The notes under the pieces were generated by a model. The model saw only the letters and a list, made by a program, of their open reading frames with translations, was not told where the DNA came from and made no database searches. Shown piece after piece: positions 51,484-59,750 of a stretch of DNA of 64,000 nucleotides; positions within the stretch are counted from its first letter, which is position 1, and each line of letters begins with the position of its first letter. Origin of the DNA: Ruminococcaceae bacterium BL-4 (GTDB taxonomy: Bacteria; Bacillota; Clostridia; Oscillospirales; Acutalibacteraceae); assembly GCA_902809935.1 (NCBI GenBank), contig LR778134.1, positions 496,001-560,000 of the forward strand, in the 5' to 3' direction. Position numbers and translations under genes: made by a program.

Positions 51484-51984
51484 ATGAAAGAAATTTCTTT
51501 GGACAAATTTGAATTTTCGCCTTTTAACAAAATCGCGAAGGACTGGATGCTGGTTTCTGCCGGTACTCCGGAATCGTGCAGCACTTTAACAGCCTCCTGG
51601 GGCGGTGTTGGTGTACTTTGGGGAAAGAATGTGGTATTTTCCTTTATTCGGCCGCAGCGTCACACATTAAAGTTCATTGACCAAGAAGATTATTTTTCTA
51701 TCACCTTTTTAAAAGATGGTTATCGTGACGCACTTAATTACTGTGGAAGTCACTCCGGAGGAGAAAATCAAAAAATTACCGAAGCAGGTCTGCATCTGGC
51801 AGAATTTAAAGAGGCACCGATTTTTAAAGAAGCTTCGCTGACCTTTATTTGCAAAAAACTTTATCGCCAGCCTCTGGAGCCAAAGTATCTGCTCGATGAG
51901 TCACTTGACGAGCGCTGGTATCCAAACAAAGATTACCATAATATGTTTGTAGGCGAAATTGTACGTGCTTTTTCTAATGACTAA
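51484..51984 (+). CDS. Flavin reductase family protein
   Basis: This 166-residue protein resembles the split-barrel FMN-binding flavin reductase family. It shows SAGTPESCSTLTASWGGVGVLWGKNVVFSFIRPQRHTLKFI, YFSITFLKDGYRDALNYCGSHSGG and HNMFVGEIVRAF. Members bind FMN and may reduce free flavin or serve as electron carriers, and the partner here is unknown. The ATG at 51484 follows GGAGG. An upstream in-frame start lacks a ribosome-binding site. Confidence 0.85.
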   Translation: MKEISLDKFEFSPFNKIAKDWMLVSAGTPESCSTLTASWGGVGVLWGKNVVFSFIRPQRHTLKFIDQEDYFSITFLKDGYRDALNYCGSHSGGENQKITEAGLHLAEFKEAPIFKEASLTFICKKLYRQPLEPKYLLDESLDERWYPNKDYHNMFVGEIVRAFSND

Positions 51985-52035
51985 AAATTTCTGCATTTCA
52001 ATTTTAAACCAGCTCTAAAAAGCGAAGCAATCAAA

Positions 52036-52077
52036 AAATGCCCCAATCGTAGAAATAAAACTACGATTGGGGCATTT
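52036..52077. terminator. Bidirectional intrinsic terminator
   Basis: The perfect 17-bp arms at 52036-52052 and 52061-52077 end the flavin reductase gene and the leftward hflX transcript. Confidence 0.9.
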
Positions 52078-52149
52078 GTCATGTCAAATAGGAAATAAAG
52101 TAATCTTACTGCCGAATATAAAATCTAAAGCCGCTATTTATGATTATGG

Positions 52150-53406
52150 TTATTCCTGAGAGTCTTTAACTTCATATTCTTTTAAAAGATTATAAAGTTC
52201 CTCTCCTACCATAGCAGAAATACAAAGGCCATTCTCTACATAATTTTCTGAAAGCAAAGTCGCTTCTTTTCGAATTTTTGCCGCTAACCCCGCCTTGTCA
52301 AAAGGCAAAAGTAAAGAAACTTTTCTGATATTCACCGGCAGATTCTGTTCGATCGCTTTTAAGAGGGAATCCAGGCCTGCACCAGTCTTGGCACTGATTC
52401 GCACCGCATTTCCAATCATCGGGATCTCGGAAAGTTCCGGTACCTTATCACATTGATTGAGAACTGATATCACTGGACGATTCCGGCAGCCAAGCTGCAC
52501 TAAAATCTCTTGGGTCACTTTCAAATGGGTCTGTGCTTCCGGGCTGGAAGCATCACAAACATTTAAAATAATATCGGCCTGAACCGCTTGTTCCAATGTA
52601 GAATGAAATGCCTGCACCAAATGATGAGGCAGTCTCCGGATAAATCCAACCGTATCGATCAGCATAACTGTAACTCCATTGGGAAGCTTTAAAGCACGGG
52701 CGGTCGGATCCAACGTTGCAAAAAGCATGTCTTCCGCAAGTACGCCGGCATGAGTCAGAGCATTCATCAAAGTACTCTTTCCGGCATTTGTATATCCCAC
52801 CAGTGCAACCGTGATCACGCCCTCTTTTTTACGGCGGCGATCAATTTGCGCTCGGTGTTTTTCTACATCTTCCAGTTGTGCCTTGAGATTTTCAATTCGT
52901 GCACGGATATGACGTCTGTCTGTTTCCAGCTTCGTTTCACCGGGTCCACGAGTCCCGATTCCACCGCCCAACCGAGAAAGCTCTTTTCCTCTGCCGGAAA
53001 GGCGCGGCAAAAGATACCGAAGCTGTGCCAGCTCCACCTGTAATTTTCCTTCGCTGGATCTTGCACGGCTTGCAAAAATATCGAGAATCAGCATGGTTCG
53101 GTCAATTACCCGAACCTTTGTCGCCTCTTCCACATTCCTAATTTGGGTCGGAGAAAGATCCCGGTCAAATACGACCAGATCAATTTCATGAACCGCGCAA
53201 AAATCAGCAATCTGCTGCAGCATTCCCGAACCAACGCAGCTTGCGGGATCCGGTGCAGGGCGTTTTTGCGTAATTGTGCCGAAAGGTTCCGCGCCTGCAC
53301 TGTATACTAATTCATACAGTTCTGCAAGAGAAGATTCCACATCATATTCTCCGGTATCAACTTCCACCAGAATTACCTTTACCTTTTTTTCTTCATTTTC
53401 CAGCAT
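52150..53406 (-). CDS. hflX: GTPase HflX
   Basis: This 418-residue ribosome-associated GTPase splits stalled or hibernating ribosomes. The N-terminal domain has CVGSGMLQQIADFC and DRDLSPTQIRNVEEAT. A helical linker follows (RIENLKAQLEDVEKHRAQI), preceded by GGGIGTRGPGETKLETDRR. The G domain has GYTNAGKST (G1), DTVGFI (G3) and NQCD (G4). The ATG at 53406 follows GGAGGG. It lies 64 bases downstream of the phage-derived cluster on the same strand, with no clear terminator between. Confidence 0.95.
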   Translation of the reverse strand: MLENEEKKVKVILVEVDTGEYDVESSLAELYELVYSAGAEPFGTITQKRPAPDPASCVGSGMLQQIADFCAVHEIDLVVFDRDLSPTQIRNVEEATKVRVIDRTMLILDIFASRARSSEGKLQVELAQLRYLLPRLSGRGKELSRLGGGIGTRGPGETKLETDRRHIRARIENLKAQLEDVEKHRAQIDRRRKKEGVITVALVGYTNAGKSTLMNALTHAGVLAEDMLFATLDPTARALKLPNGVTVMLIDTVGFIRRLPHHLVQAFHSTLEQAVQADIILNVCDASSPEAQTHLKVTQEILVQLGCRNRPVISVLNQCDKVPELSEIPMIGNAVRISAKTGAGLDSLLKAIEQNLPVNIRKVSLLLPFDKAGLAAKIRKEATLLSENYVENGLCISAMVGEELYNLLKEYEVKDSQE

Positions 53407-53470
53407 AAGAACCCTCCGACTGCGCAATTTTTTATTTTCTATTTTACTGCAATTATTTTAGTATTGCAAA

Positions 53471-53932
53471 TCATCGAAAAGCTATGTATTCATATTCTAT
53501 ATTTGATTCATTAAAAGAATTGTGAACCTTCGTAGTGCTTTTACTGGAATCCTGCATCACAGTAAGGCTGTCCCCATCAAGGAGCAATCCTGCCATCGCT
53601 TCGTCCGATGGAACCGCAAATGCACAATAGGCACCCCACTCTCCGCCGGGGCGAACTCCAACTACAGATAGATTCTGGCGAAAAACAAGAACCAACCTCG
53701 CTGCAAACGGCAAAGAGACCACCTGCTGTGCCTTACCGTCTCCCACGTAGGAATTTATCGTCATCGGCACTGGATCATCCGCATTTTTATGACGGCTGTT
53801 ATCGTTAAAATGTGCGGTCAAAAGGCTGTCAAGCAACTGATTATCCTCTGCAAAATCCAAACGAACAGGCTTATCATCTGCTTTCCAGTCATGCAGCCCA
53901 AGAGAAGTTTTATTTTGATTTGACAAATTCAT
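53471..53932 (-). CDS. Short tail-fibre-like protein of the phage-derived cluster
   Basis: This 153-residue protein is last in the cluster. Its N-terminus (TSLGLHDWKADDKPVRLDFAEDNQLLDSLL) resembles the anchoring start of clostridial phage tail fibres. Its C-terminus (SLPFAARLVLVFRQN, then EYEYIAFR) resembles the tip domain seen in many phage receptor-binding proteins. The repetitive shaft normally between them is missing, so it is a miniature. GGGGG precedes the ATG. The fibre role is inferred from position and resemblance. Confidence 0.6.
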   Translation of the reverse strand: MNLSNQNKTSLGLHDWKADDKPVRLDFAEDNQLLDSLLTAHFNDNSRHKNADDPVPMTINSYVGDGKAQQVVSLPFAARLVLVFRQNLSVVGVRPGGEWGAYCAFAVPSDEAMAGLLLDGDSLTVMQDSSKSTTKVHNSFNESNIEYEYIAFR

Positions 53933-53941
53933 TTTCCCCCT

Positions 53942-54508
53942 TTAAATTTCAATCACACCATCTGTCCCATCTATTTGCTTCCATGAAAGTCCTCTCCTGT
54001 CCAAATCGGACCACATAAGCTTTCGATTATCTAAAGTTTCCCAAGTCTCTTTTCGATGATCAACCAAACCAATTAAATGGACCGGAAAAAACTGCCTTAA
54101 AATTCTGATAGAACGAGTCAGATTCCGCGGTTCTCCCAAAAGGACAAATCGGACCACACTTTCTTTTGGATACTCTTCCACATTGCAGAAAAGCCCTGCT
54201 GCCTGTGCGATTCTTTCCATATCACACTTTGTAAAATGGTCATCGTCAAGCGAAAAAAGGACTTTTGCAGCACTTTGCTGTTCCGCAAGTGTTCCATCTG
54301 CTGTTCTAAGTTCTTTTGAAAAGAGTTTCAGCCCCCAGCTCTCTGCGGTTGCTGCAAAATTTTCCCGATAAAGCTCCAAAAGGGTTTGCTCACACCGATC
54401 CAGTACAGCAGCGTATGCTTCTAGTTCGTGGTCAACAGTAGTAGTCCCATCTAAACGATAAAGAGGGATTGCTTTCATTTGTCCTTTCATTCGTTCTAAT
54501 GCGCCCAT
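53942..54508 (-). CDS. Phage tail protein of the YmfQ/DUF2313 (gpI-like) family
   Basis: This 188-residue protein has the features of YmfQ/DUF2313 baseplate proteins, which follow gpJ in Mu-like and PBSX-like phages. It shows EAYAAVLDRCEQTLLELYRENFAATAESWGLKLFSKEL, then CDMERIAQAAGLFCNVEEYP and LRQFFPVHLIGLVDHR. The C-terminus carries a short Trp-rich repeat (TWETLDN, MWSDLDR, SWKQIDG). It starts three bases after the gpJ stop. Confidence 0.75.
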   Translation of the reverse strand: MGALERMKGQMKAIPLYRLDGTTTVDHELEAYAAVLDRCEQTLLELYRENFAATAESWGLKLFSKELRTADGTLAEQQSAAKVLFSLDDDHFTKCDMERIAQAAGLFCNVEEYPKESVVRFVLLGEPRNLTRSIRILRQFFPVHLIGLVDHRKETWETLDNRKLMWSDLDRRGLSWKQIDGTDGVIEI

Positions 54509-54510
54509 TT

Positions 54511-55563
54511 TTAGCTTTCCTCCTTTACCGTAATCGTTCCGGCAATCAGAAGCTTGTTTTTCGCTGGAACTGACGTCCCATAGAAATAAATCGTCATATC
54601 CGTAACTGTTCCAGTCCCATAAATGGCAGCATAAACAGCACTATAAGTAAGCGGCTGTCCGATCTTTAAAGAAGCAAACAAATCAAGGATTACAGACTTG
54701 CATTGAGAGATTGCTGCCTGCTTATTGACTCCTTCTGCAAATACAAGCTGTGCTTCCACGTCAAGGGAAACCACAGAAATTGGATGAGTCAGAACCGTCA
54801 CATTAAGTTCACGCGATTTTTGAAGATCCTTCTCCACTTCCGAAAGAAGTGTATTCGATGGGACTCCGCCTGTTGCAGCAAGGTATAATCCAACTGTTCC
54901 CACTCCGTTTTCCCTTGGTACTACATAAACGTCCCTGACTCCTTCATGCTCCATCGCTTTATTTTGATAAAACGCCGCATTGCTGCCGGTACTGATTTGG
55001 CTAAAACTATCCTCGATCCTCTGTCTCAGCCTCTCATCGGATTCCGTATCTCTCCCTCCGGAAAAGTCAGACAAATTTGTAACCGTTTCAATTCCTGACA
55101 CAGCCGTAACAAAACGGGTAATAGTTCCCGCTTTTGCGTTGCCTGAAATTCCTTCTTTTTGAGCTTTTGCTTTGACTAAAACCGAAAGTTGGTTAATTCC
55201 AAGAATTCCTTGTTCTATCGTTTCAAAGGTAGTACCATCCTGTGTCTGACAAACTGTTCCTTTTGGAATCGCCACATCAAACCAAAGGGCTTTTCCCCTT
55301 TTAAACTGCAAAGTACCAGAAGCCGTTGTTCCTTCTGCTCTTGTTAATCCGCGTTCCAGCGCATGTTTGTCAAGCTCTTCCCCATCTGCAGTTGTAAAGT
55401 TCATTTGTTTCTTCATCCAATTCAGTTCTGCAAAAAGATTATATAACTCTCCTGCCAACACGCGGAACCGGATTCCCAAATCGGAAGCTTCATCTGGAAA
55501 AGTCCCTGATTTTTCGAAATAAACATTTTTCATTTCTTCCACTAGATCTTCATAAGTAATCAT
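54511..55563 (-). CDS. Baseplate J-like protein
   Basis: This 350-residue protein resembles baseplate wedge protein gpJ/gp47 of contractile-tailed phages. It shows YEDLVEEMKNVYFEKSGTFPDEASDLGIRFRVLAGELYNLFAELNW, GEELDKHALERGLTRAEGTTASGTLQF, PKGTVCQTQDGTTFET and GGRDTESDERLRQRI. The ATG at 55563 overlaps the upstream stop by one base. A TTG one codon earlier is possible. Confidence 0.9.
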   Translation of the reverse strand: MITYEDLVEEMKNVYFEKSGTFPDEASDLGIRFRVLAGELYNLFAELNWMKKQMNFTTADGEELDKHALERGLTRAEGTTASGTLQFKRGKALWFDVAIPKGTVCQTQDGTTFETIEQGILGINQLSVLVKAKAQKEGISGNAKAGTITRFVTAVSGIETVTNLSDFSGGRDTESDERLRQRIEDSFSQISTGSNAAFYQNKAMEHEGVRDVYVVPRENGVGTVGLYLAATGGVPSNTLLSEVEKDLQKSRELNVTVLTHPISVVSLDVEAQLVFAEGVNKQAAISQCKSVILDLFASLKIGQPLTYSAVYAAIYGTGTVTDMTIYFYGTSVPAKNKLLIAGTITVKEES

Positions 55564-55895
55564 CAAGAATATTTCACCTCGATTTTTCTGCGTTCATTAA
55601 AGATTTTCACTATAAAAGAGATTTTATCTTCATAAATTTCTGCCGAAATCACTTTCGCCTCCGGCATAGGGAGCAACGCTTCAGCTGCCATAGAAAGTGC
55701 AATATTTTCGTTTTCCGGAGCTGAACGATCCAACTCAAACAAGCGGCTTCCAAACTCCGGTGCATACCAAAAAGTTCCCTTTTTCACATTTAAATGAAAT
55801 TCAGCCCGTTGAAAGAGTGCATTTATTCCCTCCAACATTTGAAACTGACCGGCCGCATTTTGCAGAATATCTCCATCTTTTAAAGCTGCCTCCAC
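55563..55895 (-). CDS. gp25/gpW-like baseplate wedge protein
   Basis: This 110-residue protein resembles the T4 gp25/P2 gpW family of baseplate wedge components. It shows GINALFQRAEFHLNVKKGTFWYAPEFGSRLFELDRSAPENENIALSMAAEALLPMPEAKVISAEIYED. The frame opens 15 codons earlier, but GTG at 55895 has GGAG 7 bases upstream. Its stop overlaps the gpJ ATG. Confidence 0.78.
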   Translation of the reverse strand: MEAALKDGDILQNAAGQFQMLEGINALFQRAEFHLNVKKGTFWYAPEFGSRLFELDRSAPENENIALSMAAEALLPMPEAKVISAEIYEDKISFIVKIFNERRKIEVKYS

Positions 55896-55899
55896 ACAG

Positions 55900-56235
55900 T
55901 CACTCCTTTTTTGCTGCGAATACCTGTCCGTTAAGAACAATTTCGCCGTTATTTTTCAAATAAATTTCCGCTCCTCCCTGTGAGAAGAGAAGCAGTTCTC
56001 CCGGTTCCAAAGCTTTTTTACTCTGGACTGCCCCAATTGCGGTCTTTCCCAAATTGGTATCGACCAAAATCGTCTGCGCACTCACGGGTGCCTTCCAAAG
56101 AATCCCCCATGGTCCAACCTGTGCAACATTTCGGTATTCGGAATCCGTCTGAAAGCTTTCGTCTCCTATTACATCTGCTACTTTTCCAGCGGGCGATTGT
56201 TTCGTAAGATCGCGCATTTTTTCCGTCAACCACAT
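55900..56235 (-). CDS. Short gpV-like baseplate/spike protein
   Basis: This 111-residue protein resembles a reduced gpV/gp5-type baseplate assembly protein. A small OB-like core (VGPWGILWKAPVSAQTILVDTNLGKTAIGAVQ) is followed by GELLLFSQGGAEIYLKNNGEIVLNGQVF, a repeat of the short beta-helix spike type. It is shorter than usual gpV (about 200). AAAGGAG precedes the ATG at 56235, which overlaps the end of the hub gene by 10 bases. Confidence 0.65.
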   Translation of the reverse strand: MWLTEKMRDLTKQSPAGKVADVIGDESFQTDSEYRNVAQVGPWGILWKAPVSAQTILVDTNLGKTAIGAVQSKKALEPGELLLFSQGGAEIYLKNNGEIVLNGQVFAAKKE

Positions 56236-57110
56236 TTTAACTTCTCCTTTCGCAGGGTAAGCCGAGTTGATTCTCCCTGTCCATTTAAGCAGTAACGAAC
56301 TGCAGAAACGACCCAATCAGATTCTCCATGAAGCCAAACGGACTGCAGCGGATGCGCAGCAACTGCTCCGGCACAAAGCACCTGCACAGTTTCCTCTTTT
56401 TTGAATGCTTTCTGCAGAGTGGCCTGTGGGTCAGCAGAAAATCGTCTGCGCAAAATCCCCATTGATTTTGTCTCGGCATCTTCCTTTACCAATTCCCAGT
56501 TGTTTTGCTCTTTACCGTAAACTGCAGAAACGCGCTGATAAATGGATTGTCTTCGTATTTCCTCCAAAATTTTTTGCTTATTGTCTCTTAAAATAAGGAC
56601 CGGATATTTTGATCTTTTCATAGAAAGAGTCCATCCATCTGCAAAAAGGGTTTTGCCAAAAAACTTCTTGCAGAATCCATTAAGCGCCTGCCATTCACTT
56701 TTCCCCTTTTCTACCGAATAAGAAGTTTTCATAAACTCATTTTCTTTTTCAGAAAGATGAAATCCATAAGGCTCGGCACAGGCGGAAAATAAAATTTGCA
56801 GGCTGGGATTAGGATAAGTTATTGGCATTGCTTCACTATCAAGTAAAATTCCAATGGGACTTCTTGCCTGTAAAAAAAGCTCCGCACTATTTCCAAGGAA
56901 CGTGCGTATCTCATCAAGCATTCCTATAAAAACAGTTTCCCCATTGTCATTCGTCACCTGAATCTTTCCTCCAAAAAGCTTTTTATTTACCATTGGAAAA
57001 GTTCCTTTAAAGGAAGCTGCGGGGGAATCTTCCTCCCAGTCTATTTGTATTGAAACGGGCTGAGGCAGCCGTAAGTGCTGCCCCTTCCCGGAAATATAAT
57101 CATAAATCAT
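56226..57110 (-). CDS. Tail hub protein (XkdQ/gpD-like)
   Basis: This 294-residue protein resembles the baseplate hub/late control D family: IQIDWEEDSPAASFKGTFP, TNDNGETVFIGMLDEIR, SEWQALNGFCKKFFGKTLFADGWTLSM and an EIRRQSIYQRVSAVYGK segment. It would sit at the centre of a baseplate. Its ATG overlaps the stop of the LysM-type gene by one base (TGATG). Confidence 0.7.
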   Translation of the reverse strand: MIYDYISGKGQHLRLPQPVSIQIDWEEDSPAASFKGTFPMVNKKLFGGKIQVTNDNGETVFIGMLDEIRTFLGNSAELFLQARSPIGILLDSEAMPITYPNPSLQILFSACAEPYGFHLSEKENEFMKTSYSVEKGKSEWQALNGFCKKFFGKTLFADGWTLSMKRSKYPVLILRDNKQKILEEIRRQSIYQRVSAVYGKEQNNWELVKEDAETKSMGILRRRFSADPQATLQKAFKKEETVQVLCAGAVAAHPLQSVWLHGESDWVVSAVRYCLNGQGESTRLTLRKEKLKCG

Positions 57111-57622
57111 CAGAAAAGGATCAACTTCTTTCCTACCGGAAGCTGATCGGGCCTACAGATCCATGGGTTCTTTTCCAAGAGAAGGTCAACCGTTGTATGA
57201 TTACGAATCGCCTCCGCCCAAAGGGAACCTTCCTTTCCAATGATCGTTTCTCTCGGTTTCACAGCCGACTTGCCCTGTAGGATCTCAAGGAAGTGAAACG
57301 AATAAGCAATCCGGTTCGGTCGCGGAGTTCCCTCCAATTTGAGTTCCTCAAAAATTGCTTCAATCGGAACAGACAAACCCGGCGCTGATAAAATCCCCTC
57401 AGGATTCTGTAAAAGTTCGGCTAAATGATTAAAAATCACTCTGGCATTTTCTCCTAAAAAGATTCCTTTTCCTAAAATTTCTCGACCTTTCCTTCCCAGC
57501 TCCTGCAAAACCTCTCCGTCATACGGCTGTTCCAAAGCATGCACTCTCCGAGAGGCCTTAATTTCCACTTGATCCGGTAAACGCGGCCAATAAAAATCAC
57601 GAAAACTCATTGTTTCACTCAT
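57110..57622 (-). CDS. LysM-type tail/baseplate protein (XkdP-like)
   Basis: This 170-residue protein has an N-terminal beta-rich domain (FYWPRLPDQVEIKASRRVHALEQPYDGEVLQELGRKGREILGKGIFLGENA) like the XkdP/YqbP tail proteins. The C-terminal LysM-like part is SLWAEAIRNHTTVDLLLEKNPWICRPDQLPVGKKLIL. In PBSX-type phages it follows the tape-measure gene. Here no tape measure precedes it. The ATG at 57622 overlaps the stop of a 33-codon ORF. Confidence 0.72.
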   Translation of the reverse strand: MSETMSFRDFYWPRLPDQVEIKASRRVHALEQPYDGEVLQELGRKGREILGKGIFLGENARVIFNHLAELLQNPEGILSAPGLSVPIEAIFEELKLEGTPRPNRIAYSFHFLEILQGKSAVKPRETIIGKEGSLWAEAIRNHTTVDLLLEKNPWICRPDQLPVGKKLILF

Positions 57623-57720
57623 TCTGTATCCCCCTCAACAGGATGCTCTCCGCGTAAAACCTCCATTTCAAGCTCTTTGCTGATTTTTTCCGTAAGGCTT
57701 TCTATTTGTTCAAGTGTCAT
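57619..57720 (-). CDS. 33-residue ORF at the head/baseplate module junction
   Basis: This ORF runs from ATG at 57720 to TGA at 57619-57621 and begins MTLEQIESLTEKISKELEM. It is rich in Glu and Lys and predicted to be helical. Both ends overlap neighbours in ATGA quartets, so it is embedded in the coupled operon. It occupies the place where sheath, tube, tail-assembly chaperone and tape-measure genes would normally lie. Function unknown. Confidence 0.6.
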   Translation of the reverse strand: MTLEQIESLTEKISKELEMEVLRGEHPVEGDTE

Positions 57721-58007
57721 TCTGATCTCTCCCAACCATCTTTTTGTTCTACAATGCACCAGGTATAAAGGCGTTTTGCTGAAAGGAATACGCCATCTAC
57801 GCGAAGGATCGTATAAAAATACTTTTCATCTTTCACCTCATCACCGATCATTGGTAAAAAATCTGCAGGCGCAATCAGGCGATAACATCTGCCTTCCTGC
57901 ACTTTTGGGTCGAGTGTCCGAAAAAGTCCGCGATAAGAATTTTCATTCCAAAAAAACTCATTTCCATATCGTTGCAGAAGACTTTTTACCAATTCCGAGC
58001 GGCTCAT
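57717..58007 (-). CDS. Putative head-completion/stopper protein
   Basis: This 96-residue protein (MSRSELVKSLLQRYGNEFFW, GRCYRLIAPADFLPMIGDEVKDEKYFYTILRVD) is not firmly recognised. A small protein of this size and place, after the head-tail adaptor, is usually a stopper or head-completion protein. The ATG at 58007 follows GGGAGG and overlaps the upstream stop in an ATGA. Confidence 0.5.
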   Translation of the reverse strand: MSRSELVKSLLQRYGNEFFWNENSYRGLFRTLDPKVQEGRCYRLIAPADFLPMIGDEVKDEKYFYTILRVDGVFLSAKRLYTWCIVEQKDGWERSE

Positions 58008-58339
58008 AATATCCTCCCAAAATAAAAATGGTCTTGAAGGAAAGGAGATGCTGCGCGTTTGGCTTGTTCCCATAAAGCTTTTTCCGTTGCGCCGCAACCG
58101 GATTGCATCCGGACTTCTCCTGCGGAGAAGCTGCCGCCGCCATTTAAAAGCGATGCCTGCCAATTTGCTAAGGCGGCAGCAGCGGCGCAGAGCAGCGTCT
58201 CTCCCCCTGGGATATCTTTTCGCCGCGCTTCTTCAATCTGAGCAATCGCATCTCTCACCAAGGTAAAATAAGGCTGTGCTTCCTCTTCATTTAATCCCCG
58301 ATAAAAAGCGAACCGCTCCATCACTGCCATCTCGTCCAT
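58004..58339 (-). CDS. Putative head-tail connector (gp6-like)
   Basis: This 111-residue mostly helical protein (NEEEAQPYFTLVRDAIAQIEEAR, LLCAAAAALANWQASLL, FSAGEVRM) resembles head-tail adaptor proteins of the gp6/QLRG type, encoded after the capsid gene. The start may be ATG at 58339 or 58330, and the ribosome-binding site is weak. Confidence 0.55.
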   Translation of the reverse strand: MDEMAVMERFAFYRGLNEEEAQPYFTLVRDAIAQIEEARRKDIPGGETLLCAAAAALANWQASLLNGGGSFSAGEVRMQSGCGATEKALWEQAKRAASPFLQDHFYFGRIL

Positions 58340-58342
58340 CTG

Positions 58343-59356
58343 TTAAGCCTGATAGGTCAGCGTTTTAACGGCGCCGCCGAAAATTTTCGTAAAGCCTGCA
58401 ATCATACTGATAGAGGCGCGTTCCAGCTGACGGTCAATCAGCTTATCGTAATCGGTGACAATATCACCGGCCTGAACCATTTCCAGTGCGCAGGTGCTGT
58501 CAAGACCAACCACTGTTTTGGAGGGCACGTCCGGCACATGCAAAAGATTTGCACCAACCGGCGTCCCCAATTTTCCGGTCCCCTGAAAATTTAGTCCCGC
58601 TTTCGCATCTTTTAATTCGGAAATATTCAGAAGGTCCTGAACCGCTTCAGTTCCCGCCAAAATAGTGTTCATCTGATAAGGAGAAAGCGAAGCCCAAAGA
58701 GAAACTAGATCTTTATAAGCAACTCCGCTGGTTCCAGAAGCTTTAATAGAAGCCGCATTATCTTTTCCATCGTCTCCATGCAGTAAAACATCTACCGCAT
58801 CACCGAGTTGTGCGCGGGCAATATAAGCACCAATTTGGCGCAGCGTAACCGTAAAAAGATCCAACCGCTGGAATCGTAAAGCTTCATAGCTTGCAACCAA
58901 CATCCGACCACGTTTTTGGAGTTTTACCAGATGATCCTGTACATGAACAACAGTTTCCGGAATTTTTGCGCCTTCCGCTACCGGCTTAAGCGACTTTTCC
59001 TCATTTGTCGGTGTGCTGGTAATGGTACGATAGTCAAGTCCTTCCACCTGTGTGGTCGTTGCTACAATCGAAGGAAGCAGGTTTTCTTGTTCAATGCCCT
59101 GGCGAACAGCCCGGCAGACATATTCCGGGAAAAGAGCGGCACTATCGCCGGACTGGAAAAATTTTTCCACCCGATCACTGGTTCGTCCGCTTACCCGGAT
59201 ATCAAAACGTTTCAGCTGCCTCTGATAAGCGTCCAAATTTTCGAGGGACGTCCCTTTATAGTTTTCGGAATGATCCAAAGATTCGAGCACATCCGTAAAA
59301 GATTTTCCGGTACCATACATTCCCTTTTCCAATCGTAGATTTTCATAAAAAGCCAT
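58343..59356 (-). CDS. Major capsid protein (HK97-fold-like)
   Basis: This 337-residue protein lies where the major capsid gene is expected, after the protease and a decoration-like gene. It shows an N-terminal helical segment, then ALFPEYVCRAVRQGIEQENLLPSIVATTTQVEGLDYRTI, TVVHVQDHLVKLQKRGRMLVASYEALRF and QLGDAVDVLLHGDDGK. The C-terminal ISMIAGFTKIFGGAVKTLTY fits the HK97 axial domain. The fold is inferred, since no long scaffold-like delta domain is obvious. GAGGAGA precedes the ATG. Confidence 0.8.
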   Translation of the reverse strand: MAFYENLRLEKGMYGTGKSFTDVLESLDHSENYKGTSLENLDAYQRQLKRFDIRVSGRTSDRVEKFFQSGDSAALFPEYVCRAVRQGIEQENLLPSIVATTTQVEGLDYRTITSTPTNEEKSLKPVAEGAKIPETVVHVQDHLVKLQKRGRMLVASYEALRFQRLDLFTVTLRQIGAYIARAQLGDAVDVLLHGDDGKDNAASIKASGTSGVAYKDLVSLWASLSPYQMNTILAGTEAVQDLLNISELKDAKAGLNFQGTGKLGTPVGANLLHVPDVPSKTVVGLDSTCALEMVQAGDIVTDYDKLIDRQLERASISMIAGFTKIFGGAVKTLTYQA

Positions 59357-59376
59357 AATAAAATCTCCTCTCTTAA

Positions 59377-59721
59377 TTAAAGCATAATGCCAATTGTTTT
59401 AGCGTTGGAGTCTACATTGATAACCAAATAGCTTCTCCCGCCCGTAGAAACAGTTGAAACGCTTTGTGCTCCAGAAGCTGCTAAAGTCTGATAGCCTACC
59501 TTTGGTGCTGTCCCCGTATAAGGGATCTCCCGATATCCGCTGAGCTGAACTGCTGTAAATCCGTTTCTTACGGAATTTGCAACGCCGCAAAAGTCATCCC
59601 CGTCTACACAGGGAGCAACGGTTCCATTATCGCTCATTTTTACTAGGCTGCCATAAGCTGTGGTGTCATCGCATGCAAAGGTCACCATATTTTCTCCAAA
59701 ACCATTCATAGAAATTTTCAT
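59377..59721 (-). CDS. Head decoration-like protein
   Basis: This 114-residue beta-rich protein (FACDDTTAYGSLVKMSDNGTVAPCVDGDDFCGVANSV, VGYQTLAASG) resembles small head-decoration (gpD/DUF2190-type) proteins in size, composition and position just before the capsid gene. AAAGGAGAG precedes the ATG. Confidence 0.55.
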   Translation of the reverse strand: MKISMNGFGENMVTFACDDTTAYGSLVKMSDNGTVAPCVDGDDFCGVANSVRNGFTAVQLSGYREIPYTGTAPKVGYQTLAASGAQSVSTVSTGGRSYLVINVDSNAKTIGIML

Positions 59722-59750
59722 CTTTTTTCTCTCTCCTTTTTGCTACAAAA

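Noticed and set aside
53428-53470. Possible phage attachment site or terminator between the phage-derived cluster and hflX.
   Set aside because: Only a weak 7-bp hairpin is present, and no direct repeat matching the other end (63292-63470) was found by eye.
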